DNA from: Streptomyces sp. NBC_01463
Lineage (GTDB): Bacteria; Actinomycetota; Actinomycetes; Streptomycetales; Streptomycetaceae
DNA length: 64,000 nt
Assembly: GCA_036227345.1 (NCBI GenBank)
Contig: CP109468.1
Location: 1,612,001 to 1,676,000, forward strand
Reading direction: 5' to 3'
Below the pieces are notes generated by a model, which made no database searches, had not been told where the DNA came from, and saw nothing but the letters and a program-made list of their open reading frames with translations. A program made the translations under genes and the position numbers. Positions 10,104 through 18,679 of the stretch are shown here, piece by piece. Each line of letters starts with the position of its first letter. The first letter of the stretch is position 1.

Positions 10104-11105
10104 TCAGTCGGACAGGGCCGGGATGATCTCGGTCCCGTAGGCGTCGATGGTCGCCTCGCGGGCGTCGTGCATGTTGTACACGGCGAACTGGTCGACGCCC
10201 AGGTCCCGCAGGGCCTTGAGCTTCTCGATGTGTGCCGAGGGCGGGCCCAGCAGGCAGAACCGGTCGACGATCTCGTCGGGCACGAAGGTGGTGTCGGGGT
10301 TCCCGGCGCGGCCGTGGTGGCTGTAGTCGTACCCCGAGCGTCCGGCGATGTACGCGGTGAGGGCCTCGGGGACGAGACCCGAGTGCTCGCCGTACCGGGC
10401 GACCAGGTCGGCGACGTGGTTGCCGACCATGCCGCCGAACCAGCGGCACTGCTCGCGGGCGTGGTCGAGGTCGTCGCCGACGTAGGCGGGTGCGGCGACG
10501 CAGATGGTCACGGAGTCCGGGTCCCGTCCGGCCTCGGCCGCCGCGTCCCGTACCGCCTTGATCATCCATTCGGTGAGGAACGGGTCGGCGAGCTGGAGGA
10601 TGAATCCGTCGGCCTTCTGCCCGGCGAGCGCCAGTGCCTTGGGGCCGTACGCGGCCATCCAGACGGGCAGCCGGCCGTCCTTGACCCAGGGGATCTGCAC
10701 CGGCTGCCCACCGACGTCGGCCTCGCGCCCCTCGGCGAGGTCGCGGATGACGTCGATGGCCTCGCCCAGCCTCGCCAGGGTGTTGGGGCTGCGTCCGGCG
10801 ACGCGCATCGCGGAGTCGCCGCGGCCGATGCCGCATACCGTCCGGTTGCCGTACATGTCGTTGAGGGTGGCGAAGGTGGAGGCGGTCACCTCCCAGGTGC
10901 GGGTCCCCGGATTCGTCACCATCGGCCCCACGACGAGGCGATCGGTGTGTTCGAGGATGCGGCTGTAGATGACGAACGGCTCCTGCCAGAGCACAGCCGA
11001 GTCGAAGGTCCAGCCGTAGCGGAAGCCGTTGCGCTCGGCACGGCGCATCAGGCCGACGACGGCCGAGGCCGGCGGGTCCGTCTGGAGGACGAGTCCGAAG
11101 TCCAT
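10104..11105 (-). CDS. LLM-class F420-dependent oxidoreductase (TIGR03842-like)
   Basis: A 333-residue luciferase-like monooxygenase-fold protein starting MDFGLVLQTDPPASAVVGLMRRAE, with RLVVGPMVTNPGTRTWEVTAS and NRTVCGIGRGDSAMR, the cofactor-binding region of the F420-dependent LLM branch. This subfamily is found beside D-hydantoinase genes and NCS1 permeases in actinomycetes, matching the context here. It probably performs a hydride transfer with F420 in ring catabolism; the reaction has not been established to my knowledge. First gene of a two-gene unit with the permease. Confidence 0.88.
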   Translation of the reverse strand: MDFGLVLQTDPPASAVVGLMRRAERNGFRYGWTFDSAVLWQEPFVIYSRILEHTDRLVVGPMVTNPGTRTWEVTASTFATLNDMYGNRTVCGIGRGDSAMRVAGRSPNTLARLGEAIDVIRDLAEGREADVGGQPVQIPWVKDGRLPVWMAAYGPKALALAGQKADGFILQLADPFLTEWMIKAVRDAAAEAGRDPDSVTICVAAPAYVGDDLDHAREQCRWFGGMVGNHVADLVARYGEHSGLVPEALTAYIAGRSGYDYSHHGRAGNPDTTFVPDEIVDRFCLLGPPSAHIEKLKALRDLGVDQFAVYNMHDAREATIDAYGTEIIPALSD

Positions 11106-11765
11106 GCCGGGTGCTCCTAGTCCACGTGCTGACAGGTGGCGGTCTTAAGAGCCTCGGGCGCGCTCGGGTGAGACACGCGGGCAGAGGCTCTGGGCGTTGC
11201 CTCGAACGATGGGCTCCGGCAGATCCTTCCACAGGAGGCGGCACCGGACCGTGCACCGACGCCGCCGGGAACGCGCGTCGCGGAGGGATGATTCTGGACC
11301 TGTTCACGGGCTTTGGGAAGAGGTCCTCTACGCGCGTCCACTGATCGCGTGTCAGCAGGCCGGCACGGCACGGCCGCGTGGCCGCGGACCCGGCCGGCCC
11401 GTCCGCCCCGGTCCCCCACGGCGCGCCGCGATGACCTGACGGAGGAGGCCGCGCTCTCCGACATCGAGGTGGTGATCAGCCTGGTCCCGGACGACCCGCC
11501 GGGCGCCGGCCGGGCGGGCAGCGAGGCCGGTCCCCCATCCTTGACACCTCGTCAACCCGTCTTATGCCATCGGTCATCCACACCCGCACAGCGAGTGGTG
11601 GAACCTCGGATTAATGGTGACCATATCGACACCCCGTCACGCTCCGGTGAAGGCGTGCCCAGGAATTCTCCTTGACAACCTCTCGAGCCGAGTGATCGAC
11701 TCCGTCCCGGACATGACTGGGGACGTGACCAACTCCGTTCCACAGCAGTGGCATTGGGGGGAATG
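11106..11765. other. 660-bp intergenic region with no convincing gene
   Basis: Several short open frames exist on both strands, but none has a ribosome site together with a recognisable product, and their composition is Arg/Pro/Gly-rich as expected for chance frames. Visible signals are a degenerate TCTACG-CG-CGTCCA at 11337-11350 (compare the operators at 18471 and 23961) and the palindrome TTGAC-N5-GTCAA at 11541-11555, whose first half could also be a -35 box. The region marks the border between the permease/LLM unit and the adaptor/ABC module. Confidence 0.5.
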
Positions 11766-13118
11766 ATGTCCAGTACCGGGGAACGGACCGGGCTGTCCCG
11801 GCGCAAACGTGCCGTGGCCGCGGTGGCGGCGGGCGCTGTGGTGCTCTCGGGTGCCGCCGTGTGGACTTCGGCCTTCGTCAAGTCGCCCGCCCAGGCGGCC
11901 GCCGACGCCGGACCGCCGGCCCCCGATGTGCTCACGGCGCCGGTCGAGCGGCGTGTCCTGGCCGACACCGTCGTCACCCGCGGTACCGTCTCCGCCTCGC
12001 AGACGGTCGAACTCGCCCCGGCCGGCGCCACCGTGGACGGGTCGGCCGCACCCGTCGTCACCAAGGTGATGGTCCGCTCCGGTCAGACGTTCGCGGCGGG
12101 CCGGGTCCTCCTGGAGGTCTCCGGCCGGCCGGTCTTCGCGCTGCCCGGCGCCCTCCCCGTCTACCGCGACCTCAAGCCCGGCAGCCACGGCGACGACGTA
12201 CGCCAGCTCCAGCAGGCCCTCAAGTCCGTGGGCCACTCCACCGGATCCGACCCGTCCGGCACCTACGGCACCGGCACCAAGCAGGCCGTCGCCGCGCTCT
12301 ACGCCGCCATCGGCTACGAGCCCGTTCCGGCCTCGGGCATGGCCGAGGGCTCGGAAGGCGACCCGGTCGCCGCTGCCCGGGACGGTGTGAAGCAGGCCCA
12401 GCGTCAGCTCGACGGGCTGCTGCGGACCGAGCCCGGGAAGAAGCAGGACGCCACGGCGGTCCGCTACGCCCGCGAGGATCTGGCCGAGGCGCGGACGCAC
12501 CTCGCCCAGGCCGAGGCGAAGTCGGGCCCGATGGTCCCCGCGTCCGAGGTGGTCTTCCTCTCCGGCTTCCCGGCCCGTGTCGACTCCTTGACCGCCAAGG
12601 TCGGCGGCGAGGCCGGCGAGAAGCTCGCGACCGTCTCCGCCGGGCGGCTGGTGGTCAAGGGGTCGCTGGGCGCCCAGGAGAAGGACCTGATCCGTCCCGG
12701 CCAGAAGGTCGAGTTGCTGTCCGAGGTCTACAGCGAAAAGGTGACCGCCACGGTCACCTCGGTGGCCGACGCCCCCACCGCCGCCGAGGGCGGCGACCAG
12801 GGCGAGGCCGCGGACAGCCAGGGTTACGCCGTCGTCGTCAAGCCCGACACCCCGCTCCCCGCCCGGCTCGCCGGGCAGGACGTCCGTCTGACGATCGAGG
12901 CCGCCACCTCGGGCAAGAAGGTGCTCGTCGTCCCGGTGTCCGCCCTCTCCGCCGGGGCCGACTCCCGCACCAGCGTCACCGTCCTGGGCGCTTCCGGAGA
13001 ACGGCACCGCGTCGAAGTCCGGGCCGGCACCTCCGGGGACGGCTACACCGAGGTCGTTCCCGCCGGGGGCGCTCGGCTCTCTGCGGGCGACAAGGTCGTC
13101 GTGGGCGTCGCACGGTGA
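11766..13118 (+). CDS. MacA/HlyD-like periplasmic adaptor with peptidoglycan-binding domain
   Basis: About 450 residues. An N-terminal membrane anchor (RKRAVAAVAAGAVVLSGAAV) is followed by an RND/MacA-type beta-barrel and lipoyl start (PVERRVLADTVVTRGTVSASQTVEL). A PG_binding_1 repeat reads GDDVRQLQQALKSVGH near residues 140-180, then a helical hairpin, then the C-terminal barrel. Gram-positive MacA-like adaptors connect MacB-type ABC permeases to the wall, and the peptidoglycan-binding insertion supports that. ATG 11766 sits four bases after a GGGGGG run; ATG 11763 and GTG 11748 are alternatives. The ATPase gene overlaps by 4 bp. Confidence 0.85.
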   Translation: MSSTGERTGLSRRKRAVAAVAAGAVVLSGAAVWTSAFVKSPAQAAADAGPPAPDVLTAPVERRVLADTVVTRGTVSASQTVELAPAGATVDGSAAPVVTKVMVRSGQTFAAGRVLLEVSGRPVFALPGALPVYRDLKPGSHGDDVRQLQQALKSVGHSTGSDPSGTYGTGTKQAVAALYAAIGYEPVPASGMAEGSEGDPVAAARDGVKQAQRQLDGLLRTEPGKKQDATAVRYAREDLAEARTHLAQAEAKSGPMVPASEVVFLSGFPARVDSLTAKVGGEAGEKLATVSAGRLVVKGSLGAQEKDLIRPGQKVELLSEVYSEKVTATVTSVADAPTAAEGGDQGEAADSQGYAVVVKPDTPLPARLAGQDVRLTIEAATSGKKVLVVPVSALSAGADSRTSVTVLGASGERHRVEVRAGTSGDGYTEVVPAGGARLSAGDKVVVGVAR

Positions 13119-13816
13119 GCGACACCCAGGTCGCACCCCCCGTCGTCGAGTTCCGGGGCGTCGGCCTCACCTACCCCGGGCCACCGCAGGTGCGGGCGCT
13201 GCGGGAGTGCGAACTCGCCGTCCACCGGGGCGAGTACGTCACGGTCGTCGGCCCTTCCGGCTCCGGCAAGTCGACCTTCCTCAACATCGCGGGGCTGCTC
13301 GACGCGCCCACCGAGGGCCGCTACCTCCTGGACGGGACCGACACCGCAGCCCTCGGCGACGCCGACCGCACCTGGCTGCGCGGGCGACGGATCGGGTTCG
13401 TCTTCCAGAGCTTCCACCTGCTGCCGCACCGCTCCGCGGTGGAGAACGTGATGCTGGCCATGGTCTACAACTCCGCCGAGCGCCGCGGCCGCGCCGGCCG
13501 GGCCCGCGAGGCGCTGGAGCGTGTCGGCCTCGGCCACCGCGCCGACGCACTGCCCAGCAGGCTGTCCGGAGGTGAACAGCAGCGTGTCGCCGTCGCCCGC
13601 GCGCTGGTCGCCCGGCCCTCGCTGCTGCTGTGCGACGAACCGACCGGCAACCTCGACACCGCGACCGCGGAGTCGATTCTGCGTCTCCTGGACGAGCTGC
13701 ACCGCGACGGCATGACCCTCCTCGTGATCACGCACGACCCGGATGTCGCGGCGCGCGGCCAGCGCACCGTCACGATCCGGGACGGCGTGCTCAGAGAACA
13801 GGTGGTGGCCGCGTGA
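13115..13816 (+). CDS. MacB/LolD-type ABC transporter ATP-binding protein
   Basis: A 233-residue ATPase with Walker [10 protein letters not shown], a Q-loop in FVFQSFHLLPHRSAVENV, signature LSGGEQQRVAVARAL, Walker B LLLCDEPTGNLD and switch histidine LLVITHD. The Q-loop context and the EPTGNLD motif place it in the LolD/MacB/FtsE group, whose members power mechanotransmission rather than classic import. The GTG start overlaps the adaptor stop (GTGA), and its own stop overlaps the permease start by 4 bp, so the three are translated as a block. Confidence 0.94.
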   Translation: MSDTQVAPPVVEFRGVGLTYPGPPQVRALRECELAVHRGEYVTVVGPSGSGKSTFLNIAGLLDAPTEGRYLLDGTDTAALGDADRTWLRGRRIGFVFQSFHLLPHRSAVENVMLAMVYNSAERRGRAGRAREALERVGLGHRADALPSRLSGGEQQRVAVARALVARPSLLLCDEPTGNLDTATAESILRLLDELHRDGMTLLVITHDPDVAARGQRTVTIRDGVLREQVVAA

Positions 13817-15057
13817 GGCTGCGTCCACCCAGGGCGCCACGAGGCGAGCGGTCCCACCTGAGCCGGCGCGACCTGCTGTCCGAGTGCGCCGCCGGCATCC
13901 TGCAACGCCCCGCGCGCTCCGCGCTCACCGCGCTCGGCACCGTCCTCGGCGTCGGCACCTTCGTCGTGGTCCTCGGCCTCACGGCCACCACGTCCTCGCA
14001 GATCGACTCCCGTTTCAATGAGCTGACCGCCACCCAGGTGACCGTCGAGGACACCGGCGGCGAGCAGCCCGAGTACCTGGCGAACGCCTTCCCGGCCGAC
14101 GCGGACCGTCGCATCGAGGCGCTCAACGGCGTGCGGAACGCGGGCGTGTACTGGCCGGTGCGGCTGACAGCGGAGGAACTCGTGTCGGCCGCGCCGCCCG
14201 GGACCGGTGACGAGGGAGAGCGGACCGAGGTGGTCGCAGCCTCCCCCGGGGTCCTCGAAGCGGCCGGGCCCGACCTGGAGCAGGGGCGGGTCTTCGACGC
14301 CTACCACGACCGGCGGGGCGAGAACGTGGCGGTGATCGGCTCGGGGCTGGCCGCGCGGCTGGGCATCACCACCCTGGAGACCGCGCCGGCGGTCTTCGTG
14401 GGCGACCATGCCTTCACCGTCATCGGCATCGTCGCCGACGTCGAACGGAAGGCCGACCTGCTGCTGTCGGTCGTGGTGCCGCGGACCACCGCCGAGCGGA
14501 TCTGGGGCGGCCCGGACAGCGGTGCGCGGGCGCAGATGCTCATCGCGACCGACCTGGGGGCGGCCCGGCAGATCGCCTCCGAGGCGCCCCTGGCTCTCGA
14601 CCCGGCACACCTCGAGTACTTCAAGGCGGTACCACCGCCGGATCCGCGGGGCCTGCGCGGCAGCGTCACCTCCGACCTGGACGAACTGTTCATGCTGCTG
14701 GCCGGCATCTGCCTGGTGATCGGCGCGGTCGGTATCGCCAACACCACTCTGGTCGCGGTCCTGGAGCGCACCGGCGAGATCGGACTGCGCCGCGCCCTGG
14801 GCGCCCGGGGCCGCCACATCACCCTCCAGTTCCTGGCCGAGTCGGGCGCTCTGGGCGCGCTCGGCGGTCTCGTCGGCACCAGCATCGGCACGGTCACCGT
14901 CGTCGCCATGGCGGTCGTCCGCGACTGGACCCCCGTCATCCACCCGGCGACCGTCGTGGCCGCCCCCGCGATCGGCCTGGTCACCGGGGTACTCGCGGGG
15001 CTCTACCCCGCCTGGCGGGCCAGCCGCATCCAGCCCGCAGAGGCCCTGCGCCGCTGA
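13813..15057 (+). CDS. MacB/FtsX-type ABC transporter permease
   Basis: 414 residues with the MacB topology. The N-terminal helix (RSALTALGTVLGVGTFVVVLGL) is followed by a large extracytoplasmic domain (about residues 60-290) and three C-terminal helices, including LLAGICLVIGAVGIANTTLVAVLERTGEIGLRRALGARGRHI, the FtsX-domain hallmark. It ends with the usual YPAWRASRIQPAEALRR tail. The GTG start at 13813 overlaps the ATPase stop. With the adaptor and ATPase it forms a MacAB-like tripartite machine; the cargo is not known. Confidence 0.93.
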   Translation: MRLRPPRAPRGERSHLSRRDLLSECAAGILQRPARSALTALGTVLGVGTFVVVLGLTATTSSQIDSRFNELTATQVTVEDTGGEQPEYLANAFPADADRRIEALNGVRNAGVYWPVRLTAEELVSAAPPGTGDEGERTEVVAASPGVLEAAGPDLEQGRVFDAYHDRRGENVAVIGSGLAARLGITTLETAPAVFVGDHAFTVIGIVADVERKADLLLSVVVPRTTAERIWGGPDSGARAQMLIATDLGAARQIASEAPLALDPAHLEYFKAVPPPDPRGLRGSVTSDLDELFMLLAGICLVIGAVGIANTTLVAVLERTGEIGLRRALGARGRHITLQFLAESGALGALGGLVGTSIGTVTVVAMAVVRDWTPVIHPATVVAAPAIGLVTGVLAGLYPAWRASRIQPAEALRR

Positions 15058-15092
15058 TCCGCCCCACCCCTCCATGCCTGCAAGGAAGAGCT

Positions 15093-15980
15093 GTGCGAAA
15101 AAAGACGACGACGGCGGCAGTGGCCGCCCTGCTCACCGGTGCCCTGCTCCTCACGGGGTGCGGCGGCGACTCCGACGACAAGGCCGGGCCCCCGCGGCCG
15201 GACAACTCGATCGCGCCCGCGTCGTCCAGCCTCACCACGGATCTGGCCCTGCCCGTGGAGGCGTACATCTTCTCGGAGTCCGAGATCGCCCAGCTGACCC
15301 GGGCCATGAGCAGCCTCGCCGTGACCTGCATGAAGGAGGCCGGCTTCGTCTACCGGCCCGACGACAGCCAGTCCCCGGACATCGGTGTCATGGACCGCCG
15401 CTACGGCATCGCCAACAGCCACACCGCGCAGGCCTACGGCTACCACTTCCCGGCCCCGCCCGTGGGGCGGAACAGCGCCGTCAAGGCGCTGAGCGAGGCG
15501 GCCCGCGTCACCTTGTCCGGCGAGTCCCTCGCGGACGGCACGCTCGATCCCGAGGGCGGCTGCATCGGCAAGGCCAAGAAGCGGCTGGCGGGCGGGGCCG
15601 ACGCGTTCGGTCCCGACGAGGTGGCCCGCACGCTCAACATGAGCAGCTACGCCCGCAGCGAGAAGGACCCCCGGGTCCTCGCCGCCTTCCGTACCTGGTC
15701 GTCGTGCATGACGGCCAAGGGCTACCGCTACGACTCGCCGATGGACGCCATCGACGACCAGGCCTTCGCCGGCAAGAAGGCGGACCAGAAGGAGATTTCG
15801 ACGGCCCGAGCGGACGTCGAATGCAAGAAGAAGACCGGGCTGGTCCGCGCGTGGTTCGACGTGGAGTCCGAGTTGCAGCGCACGGAGATCGAGAAGGATC
15901 CCGAGACCTTCGCCCGGATCGAGCGGCAGAAGACCGAGCAGCTCAAGCGCGCCGCGGTCGAACTCGGCCAGTCCGGCTGA
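15093..15980 (+). CDS. Lipoprotein of unknown function associated with the MacAB-like operon
   Basis: A 295-residue protein with lipobox LLLTGC (lipidated C23), then a Ser/Asp/Pro linker. Internal cysteines occur in LAVTCMKEAGFVYRP, EGGCIGKAKKR, WSSCMTAKGYRYD and DVECKKKTG. The C-x-x-x-G-[FY]-x-Y pattern appears twice, suggesting a duplicated motif. GTG 15093 has AAGGAAGAG upstream and lies 35 bp after the permease stop, so it is probably in the same operon. I do not recognise a catalytic domain; it may be the extracellular partner of the transporter. Confidence 0.8.
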   Translation: MRKKTTTAAVAALLTGALLLTGCGGDSDDKAGPPRPDNSIAPASSSLTTDLALPVEAYIFSESEIAQLTRAMSSLAVTCMKEAGFVYRPDDSQSPDIGVMDRRYGIANSHTAQAYGYHFPAPPVGRNSAVKALSEAARVTLSGESLADGTLDPEGGCIGKAKKRLAGGADAFGPDEVARTLNMSSYARSEKDPRVLAAFRTWSSCMTAKGYRYDSPMDAIDDQAFAGKKADQKEISTARADVECKKKTGLVRAWFDVESELQRTEIEKDPETFARIERQKTEQLKRAAVELGQSG

Positions 15981-16016
15981 CAACACCCATCGGCATCACC
16001 GTTCAAGGAGAACATC

Positions 16017-16448
16017 ATGCGTACCCGTAACTCCGCCGTGGCCGCCGCCCTGGCCGCCGCCGGCACCCTCGCCATGCTCGTCACCGCCGCGCCCGCACAG
16101 GCCGACAGCATCCCCGACAGCCTCTGCGGCGGCGTCATCGATGTCGACTACTGCCTCTGGTACAACTCCAACCAGAAGGGCGGCTGGACCGCCACCTACG
16201 AGAACATCGCCAACTGGGGTAACGACGGCGGTTATCCGTGGAACTTCTCGAACGGCGGCCAGGGCACGAACGGCGTGAACACCCCCGTGAAGAACAACGC
16301 CGCGTCCTACGCGAACAGCCACGACAGCAAGACCGGCGTCTCGTACTTCAACTCCAACTACGCCGGCGCCTCCGACGTGGCCCCGCCCCGCGACAAGGGC
16401 AACCTCGTCAACACCTACAACAACAACGCGTCCTTCCGCTGGCGCTGA
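16017..16448 (+). CDS. Secreted I36-type peptidase-inhibitor-like protein, copy 1
   Basis: The product has 143 residues with a Sec signal (MRTRNSAVAAALAAAGTLAM) and cleavage expected after AQA at residue 29. The mature domain has CLWYNSNQKGGW, VKNNAASYAN, YFNSNYAGA and NNNASFRWR, the strand and loop pattern of the I36 (Streptomyces metalloproteinase inhibitor-like, beta/gamma-crystallin fold) family. Two cysteines (37 and 46) can form one disulfide. AAGGAGA precedes the start and the gap after the lipoprotein is 36 bp. Inhibitor activity is a family-based guess. Confidence 0.8.
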   Translation: MRTRNSAVAAALAAAGTLAMLVTAAPAQADSIPDSLCGGVIDVDYCLWYNSNQKGGWTATYENIANWGNDGGYPWNFSNGGQGTNGVNTPVKNNAASYANSHDSKTGVSYFNSNYAGASDVAPPRDKGNLVNTYNNNASFRWR

Positions 16449-16495
16449 CCACTCAGGGTCCCTTGTTCGCCCGACCACCCAAGGAGAAGAACCTC

Positions 16496-16933
16496 ATGCG
16501 TACCCGTAACTCCGCCGTGGCCGCCGCCCTGGCCGCCGCCGGCACCCTCGCCATGCTCGTCACCGCCGCGCCCGCACAGGCCGACAGCATCCCCGACAGC
16601 CTCTGCGGCGGCGTCATCGACAGCCACTACTGCCTCTGGTACAACTCCAACCAGAAGGGCGGCTGGACCGCCACGGTCTCGAACGTCGCCAACTGGGACA
16701 ACTACGGTGGCACCGGCTACCCGATGAACTTCTCGGACGGCGGCCAGGGCACCAACGGCGTCGGCACACACGTGAAGAACAACGCCGCGTCCTACGCCAA
16801 CAGCGACACCAGCAGGACCGGCGTCTCGTACTTCAACTCCAACTACGCCGGCGCCTCCGACGTGGCCCCGCCCCGCGACAAGGGCAACCTCGTCAACACC
16901 TACAACAACAACGCGTCCTTCCGCTGGCGCTGA
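16496..16933 (+). CDS. Secreted I36-type peptidase-inhibitor-like protein, copy 2
   Basis: A 145-residue paralogue of the preceding gene, in tandem on the same strand with its own AAGGAGA site. Signal peptide and both cysteines are identical. Changes are concentrated in the middle: TATVSNVANWDNYGGTGYP replaces TATYENIANWGNDGGYP, and DTSRTG replaces DSKTG. A perfect 21-bp hairpin follows the stop, so this is the last gene of the operon. Divergence confined to the centre suggests the loop there is the functional, possibly target-binding, surface. Confidence 0.8.
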   Translation: MRTRNSAVAAALAAAGTLAMLVTAAPAQADSIPDSLCGGVIDSHYCLWYNSNQKGGWTATVSNVANWDNYGGTGYPMNFSDGGQGTNGVGTHVKNNAASYANSDTSRTGVSYFNSNYAGASDVAPPRDKGNLVNTYNNNASFRWR

Positions 16934-16945
16934 CCGGGTGACCCG

Positions 16946-16993
16946 CCGGGTCCCTCTCCTCTCCGGTCATTTCCGGAGAGGAGAGGGACCCGG
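16946..16993. terminator. Strong bidirectional terminator hairpin
   Basis: A perfect 21-bp stem runs from CCGGGTCCCTC (16946 on) to GAGGGACCCGG (ending 16993), with a 6-nt TCATTT loop. It sits between the end of the I36 operon and the stop of the convergent hydantoinase gene, so it can serve both directions. Confidence 0.92.
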
Positions 16994-17041
16994 CCTCGTC
17001 CCCTCAGGAACCAAGGCGAACTGCCGGCCGGCGACTGCGGT

Positions 17042-18442
17042 TCAGTTCGCGTACTGGCACATGCCCCGTGCCAGATACGCCCCGTGCCCCGCCTTCCCCA
17101 CGTACGCCCGGTTGTCGATCACCGGCACCCCGCGCGACAGCACGGTCTCGACCCGCCCGGTGACGCGCTTGCCCTCGTACGCCGAGTAGTCGACGTTCAT
17201 GTGGTGGGTCTCGGCGGAGATGGTCTGTTCGGCCGCAGGATCGTAGATGACGATGTCGGCGTCGGCCCCGGGGGCGATGGTGCCCTTCTTCGGGTAGAGG
17301 CCGAACATCCGGGCCGGGGAGGCACACGCGATCTCGATCCAGCGGCGGCGCGAGATGTGGCCGTCGACGACCGCCTGGTGCAGCAGGTCCATCCGGTTCT
17401 CGACGCCCGGCATGCCGTTGGGGATCTTCGAGAAGTCGCCGCGGCCCATCTCCTTCTGGCCGGAGAAGCAGAACGGGCAGTGGTCGGTGGAGACGACCTG
17501 GAGCTCGTTGTTCCGCAGGCCCCGCCAGAGCGCTTCCTGATGCTCCTTGGGCCTCAGGGGTGTGGAGCACACGTACTTGGCGCCCTCGAAGTCCGGCTCG
17601 GCGAGGTTGTCGGTGGAGAGGAAGAGGTACTGCGGGCAGGTCTCGCCGAAGACGGGCAGCCCCTTGTGCCGGGCCGCGGCGATCTCGGCGACGGCCTCGT
17701 CGGCGGAGACGTGCACGATGTACAGCGGGGCACCGGCGACGCGGGCGAGCTGGATCGCGCGGTGCGTGGCCTCGGCCTCCAGCGCCACCTTGCGCACGTC
17801 CCCGTGGTAGCGCGGATCGGTGCGGCCCTGGGCGAGCGCCTGCTCGACGAGGACGTCGATGGCGATGCCGTTCTCCGCGTGCATCATCATCAGGCCACCG
17901 TTGGACTCGGCCCGCTGCATGGCGCGCAGGATCTGCCCGTCGTCGCTGTAGAAGACGCCCGGGTAGGCCATGAACAGCTTGAAGGACGTGACGCCCTCCG
18001 CGACCAGCAGGTCCATCTCCTTGAGCGACGACTCGTTCACGTCCGCGAGGATCATGTGGAACGCGTAGTCGATGGCGCAGTTGCCGTCCGCCTTGGCGTA
18101 CCAGGCGTCCAGTCCCTCGCGCAGCGAGCGGCCGACGGACTGGACGGCGAAGTCCACGATGGTGGTGGTGCCGCCCCAGGCCGCGGCCCGGGTGCCCGTC
18201 TCGAAGGTGTCCGCTGCGAACGTGCCGCCGAACGGCATCTCCATGTGGGTGTGCGCGTCGACACCGCCCGGGATGACGTACTTCCCGGTGGCGTCGATGG
18301 TCCGCTCGGCGGTCCAGCCCGCCGCGGCGTCGGTACCGTGTGCGGCGAGTGCGGCGATGCGCCCGCCCTCGACGAGCACGTCTGCGTGGATCTCGTCGGA
18401 CGCGGTGATGACGAGGCCGCCGTGGATGACGGTGCGGTTCAT
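17042..18442 (-). CDS. hydA: Dihydropyrimidinase / D-hydantoinase
   Basis: A 466-residue cyclic amidohydrolase with all metal ligands: H64 and H66 in GVDAHTHMEMPFGG, carbamylated lysine K155 in TSFKLFMAYPG, H188, H244 (YIVHVS) and D320 (STDHCPF). It opens dihydrouracil, dihydrothymine or hydantoin rings to N-carbamoyl-beta-amino acids, step two of reductive pyrimidine catabolism. The ATG at 18442 follows GAGGAGGGG; the open frame extends further upstream but without homology. It is split from its pathway partners by unrelated genes on both sides. Palindrome 18471-18484 lies in its promoter region. Confidence 0.94.
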   Translation of the reverse strand: MNRTVIHGGLVITASDEIHADVLVEGGRIAALAAHGTDAAAGWTAERTIDATGKYVIPGGVDAHTHMEMPFGGTFAADTFETGTRAAAWGGTTTIVDFAVQSVGRSLREGLDAWYAKADGNCAIDYAFHMILADVNESSLKEMDLLVAEGVTSFKLFMAYPGVFYSDDGQILRAMQRAESNGGLMMMHAENGIAIDVLVEQALAQGRTDPRYHGDVRKVALEAEATHRAIQLARVAGAPLYIVHVSADEAVAEIAAARHKGLPVFGETCPQYLFLSTDNLAEPDFEGAKYVCSTPLRPKEHQEALWRGLRNNELQVVSTDHCPFCFSGQKEMGRGDFSKIPNGMPGVENRMDLLHQAVVDGHISRRRWIEIACASPARMFGLYPKKGTIAPGADADIVIYDPAAEQTISAETHHMNVDYSAYEGKRVTGRVETVLSRGVPVIDNRAYVGKAGHGAYLARGMCQYAN

Positions 18443-18470
18443 GTACCCCTCCTCACTGTGGCGGAATGGG

Positions 18471-18484
18471 TCTACGCACGTAGA
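18471..18484. promoter_or_regulatory. Operator palindrome upstream of hydantoinase gene
   Basis: The site TCTACG-CA-CGTAGA lies 29 bp before the hydantoinase start. The same 14-bp palindrome recurs at 23961-23974 upstream of the ureidopropionase-like gene. Beyond it, toward the promoter side, both copies also share a TGCGT block and an AACGTA block at nearly the same spacing (18485-18520 and 23975-24000). This marks a common regulator of the two units. Confidence 0.8.
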
Positions 18485-18679
18485 CAAGGTGCGTGATGAA
18501 GAACGTAGAAGTGGGATACCCACTGTGGCAATACCGCTGCCGCTAACCGCTGAAGACGTTTGTGTTTCACCCGTCCGGCACTCAACCGGCCCAGCGCGGC
18601 GAGCCCTTGCGGGGGAACCCGCCGGACGGGAGGCGGCGGCCGGCCCCGGCGGCCGGGGGCGGCCGCCTAGCTTCGTTCC

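Larger units (their letters stand above)
16017..16933 (+). repeat. Tandem gene duplication of the I36-like genes
   Basis: The two genes start 479 bp apart. Their first 125 bases (16017-16141 and 16496-16620) and last 118 bases (16331-16448 and 16816-16933) are identical, while the middle differs by substitutions and small in-frame indels. Identity at silent positions at both ends points to a recent duplication or to gene conversion. Confidence 0.9.

Noticed and set aside
11106..11700. Short open frames between the LLM gene and the adaptor gene
   Set aside because: No ribosome sites, no codon bias and no recognisable products on either strand.
16017..16933. Assignment of the tandem secreted proteins as lactococcin 972-type bacteriocins
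   Set aside because: Size and ABC neighbourhood invited it, but the CLWYNSN, VKNNAAS and NNNASFRW motifs are those of the I36 inhibitor family, and no lactococcin 972 immunity gene is present.
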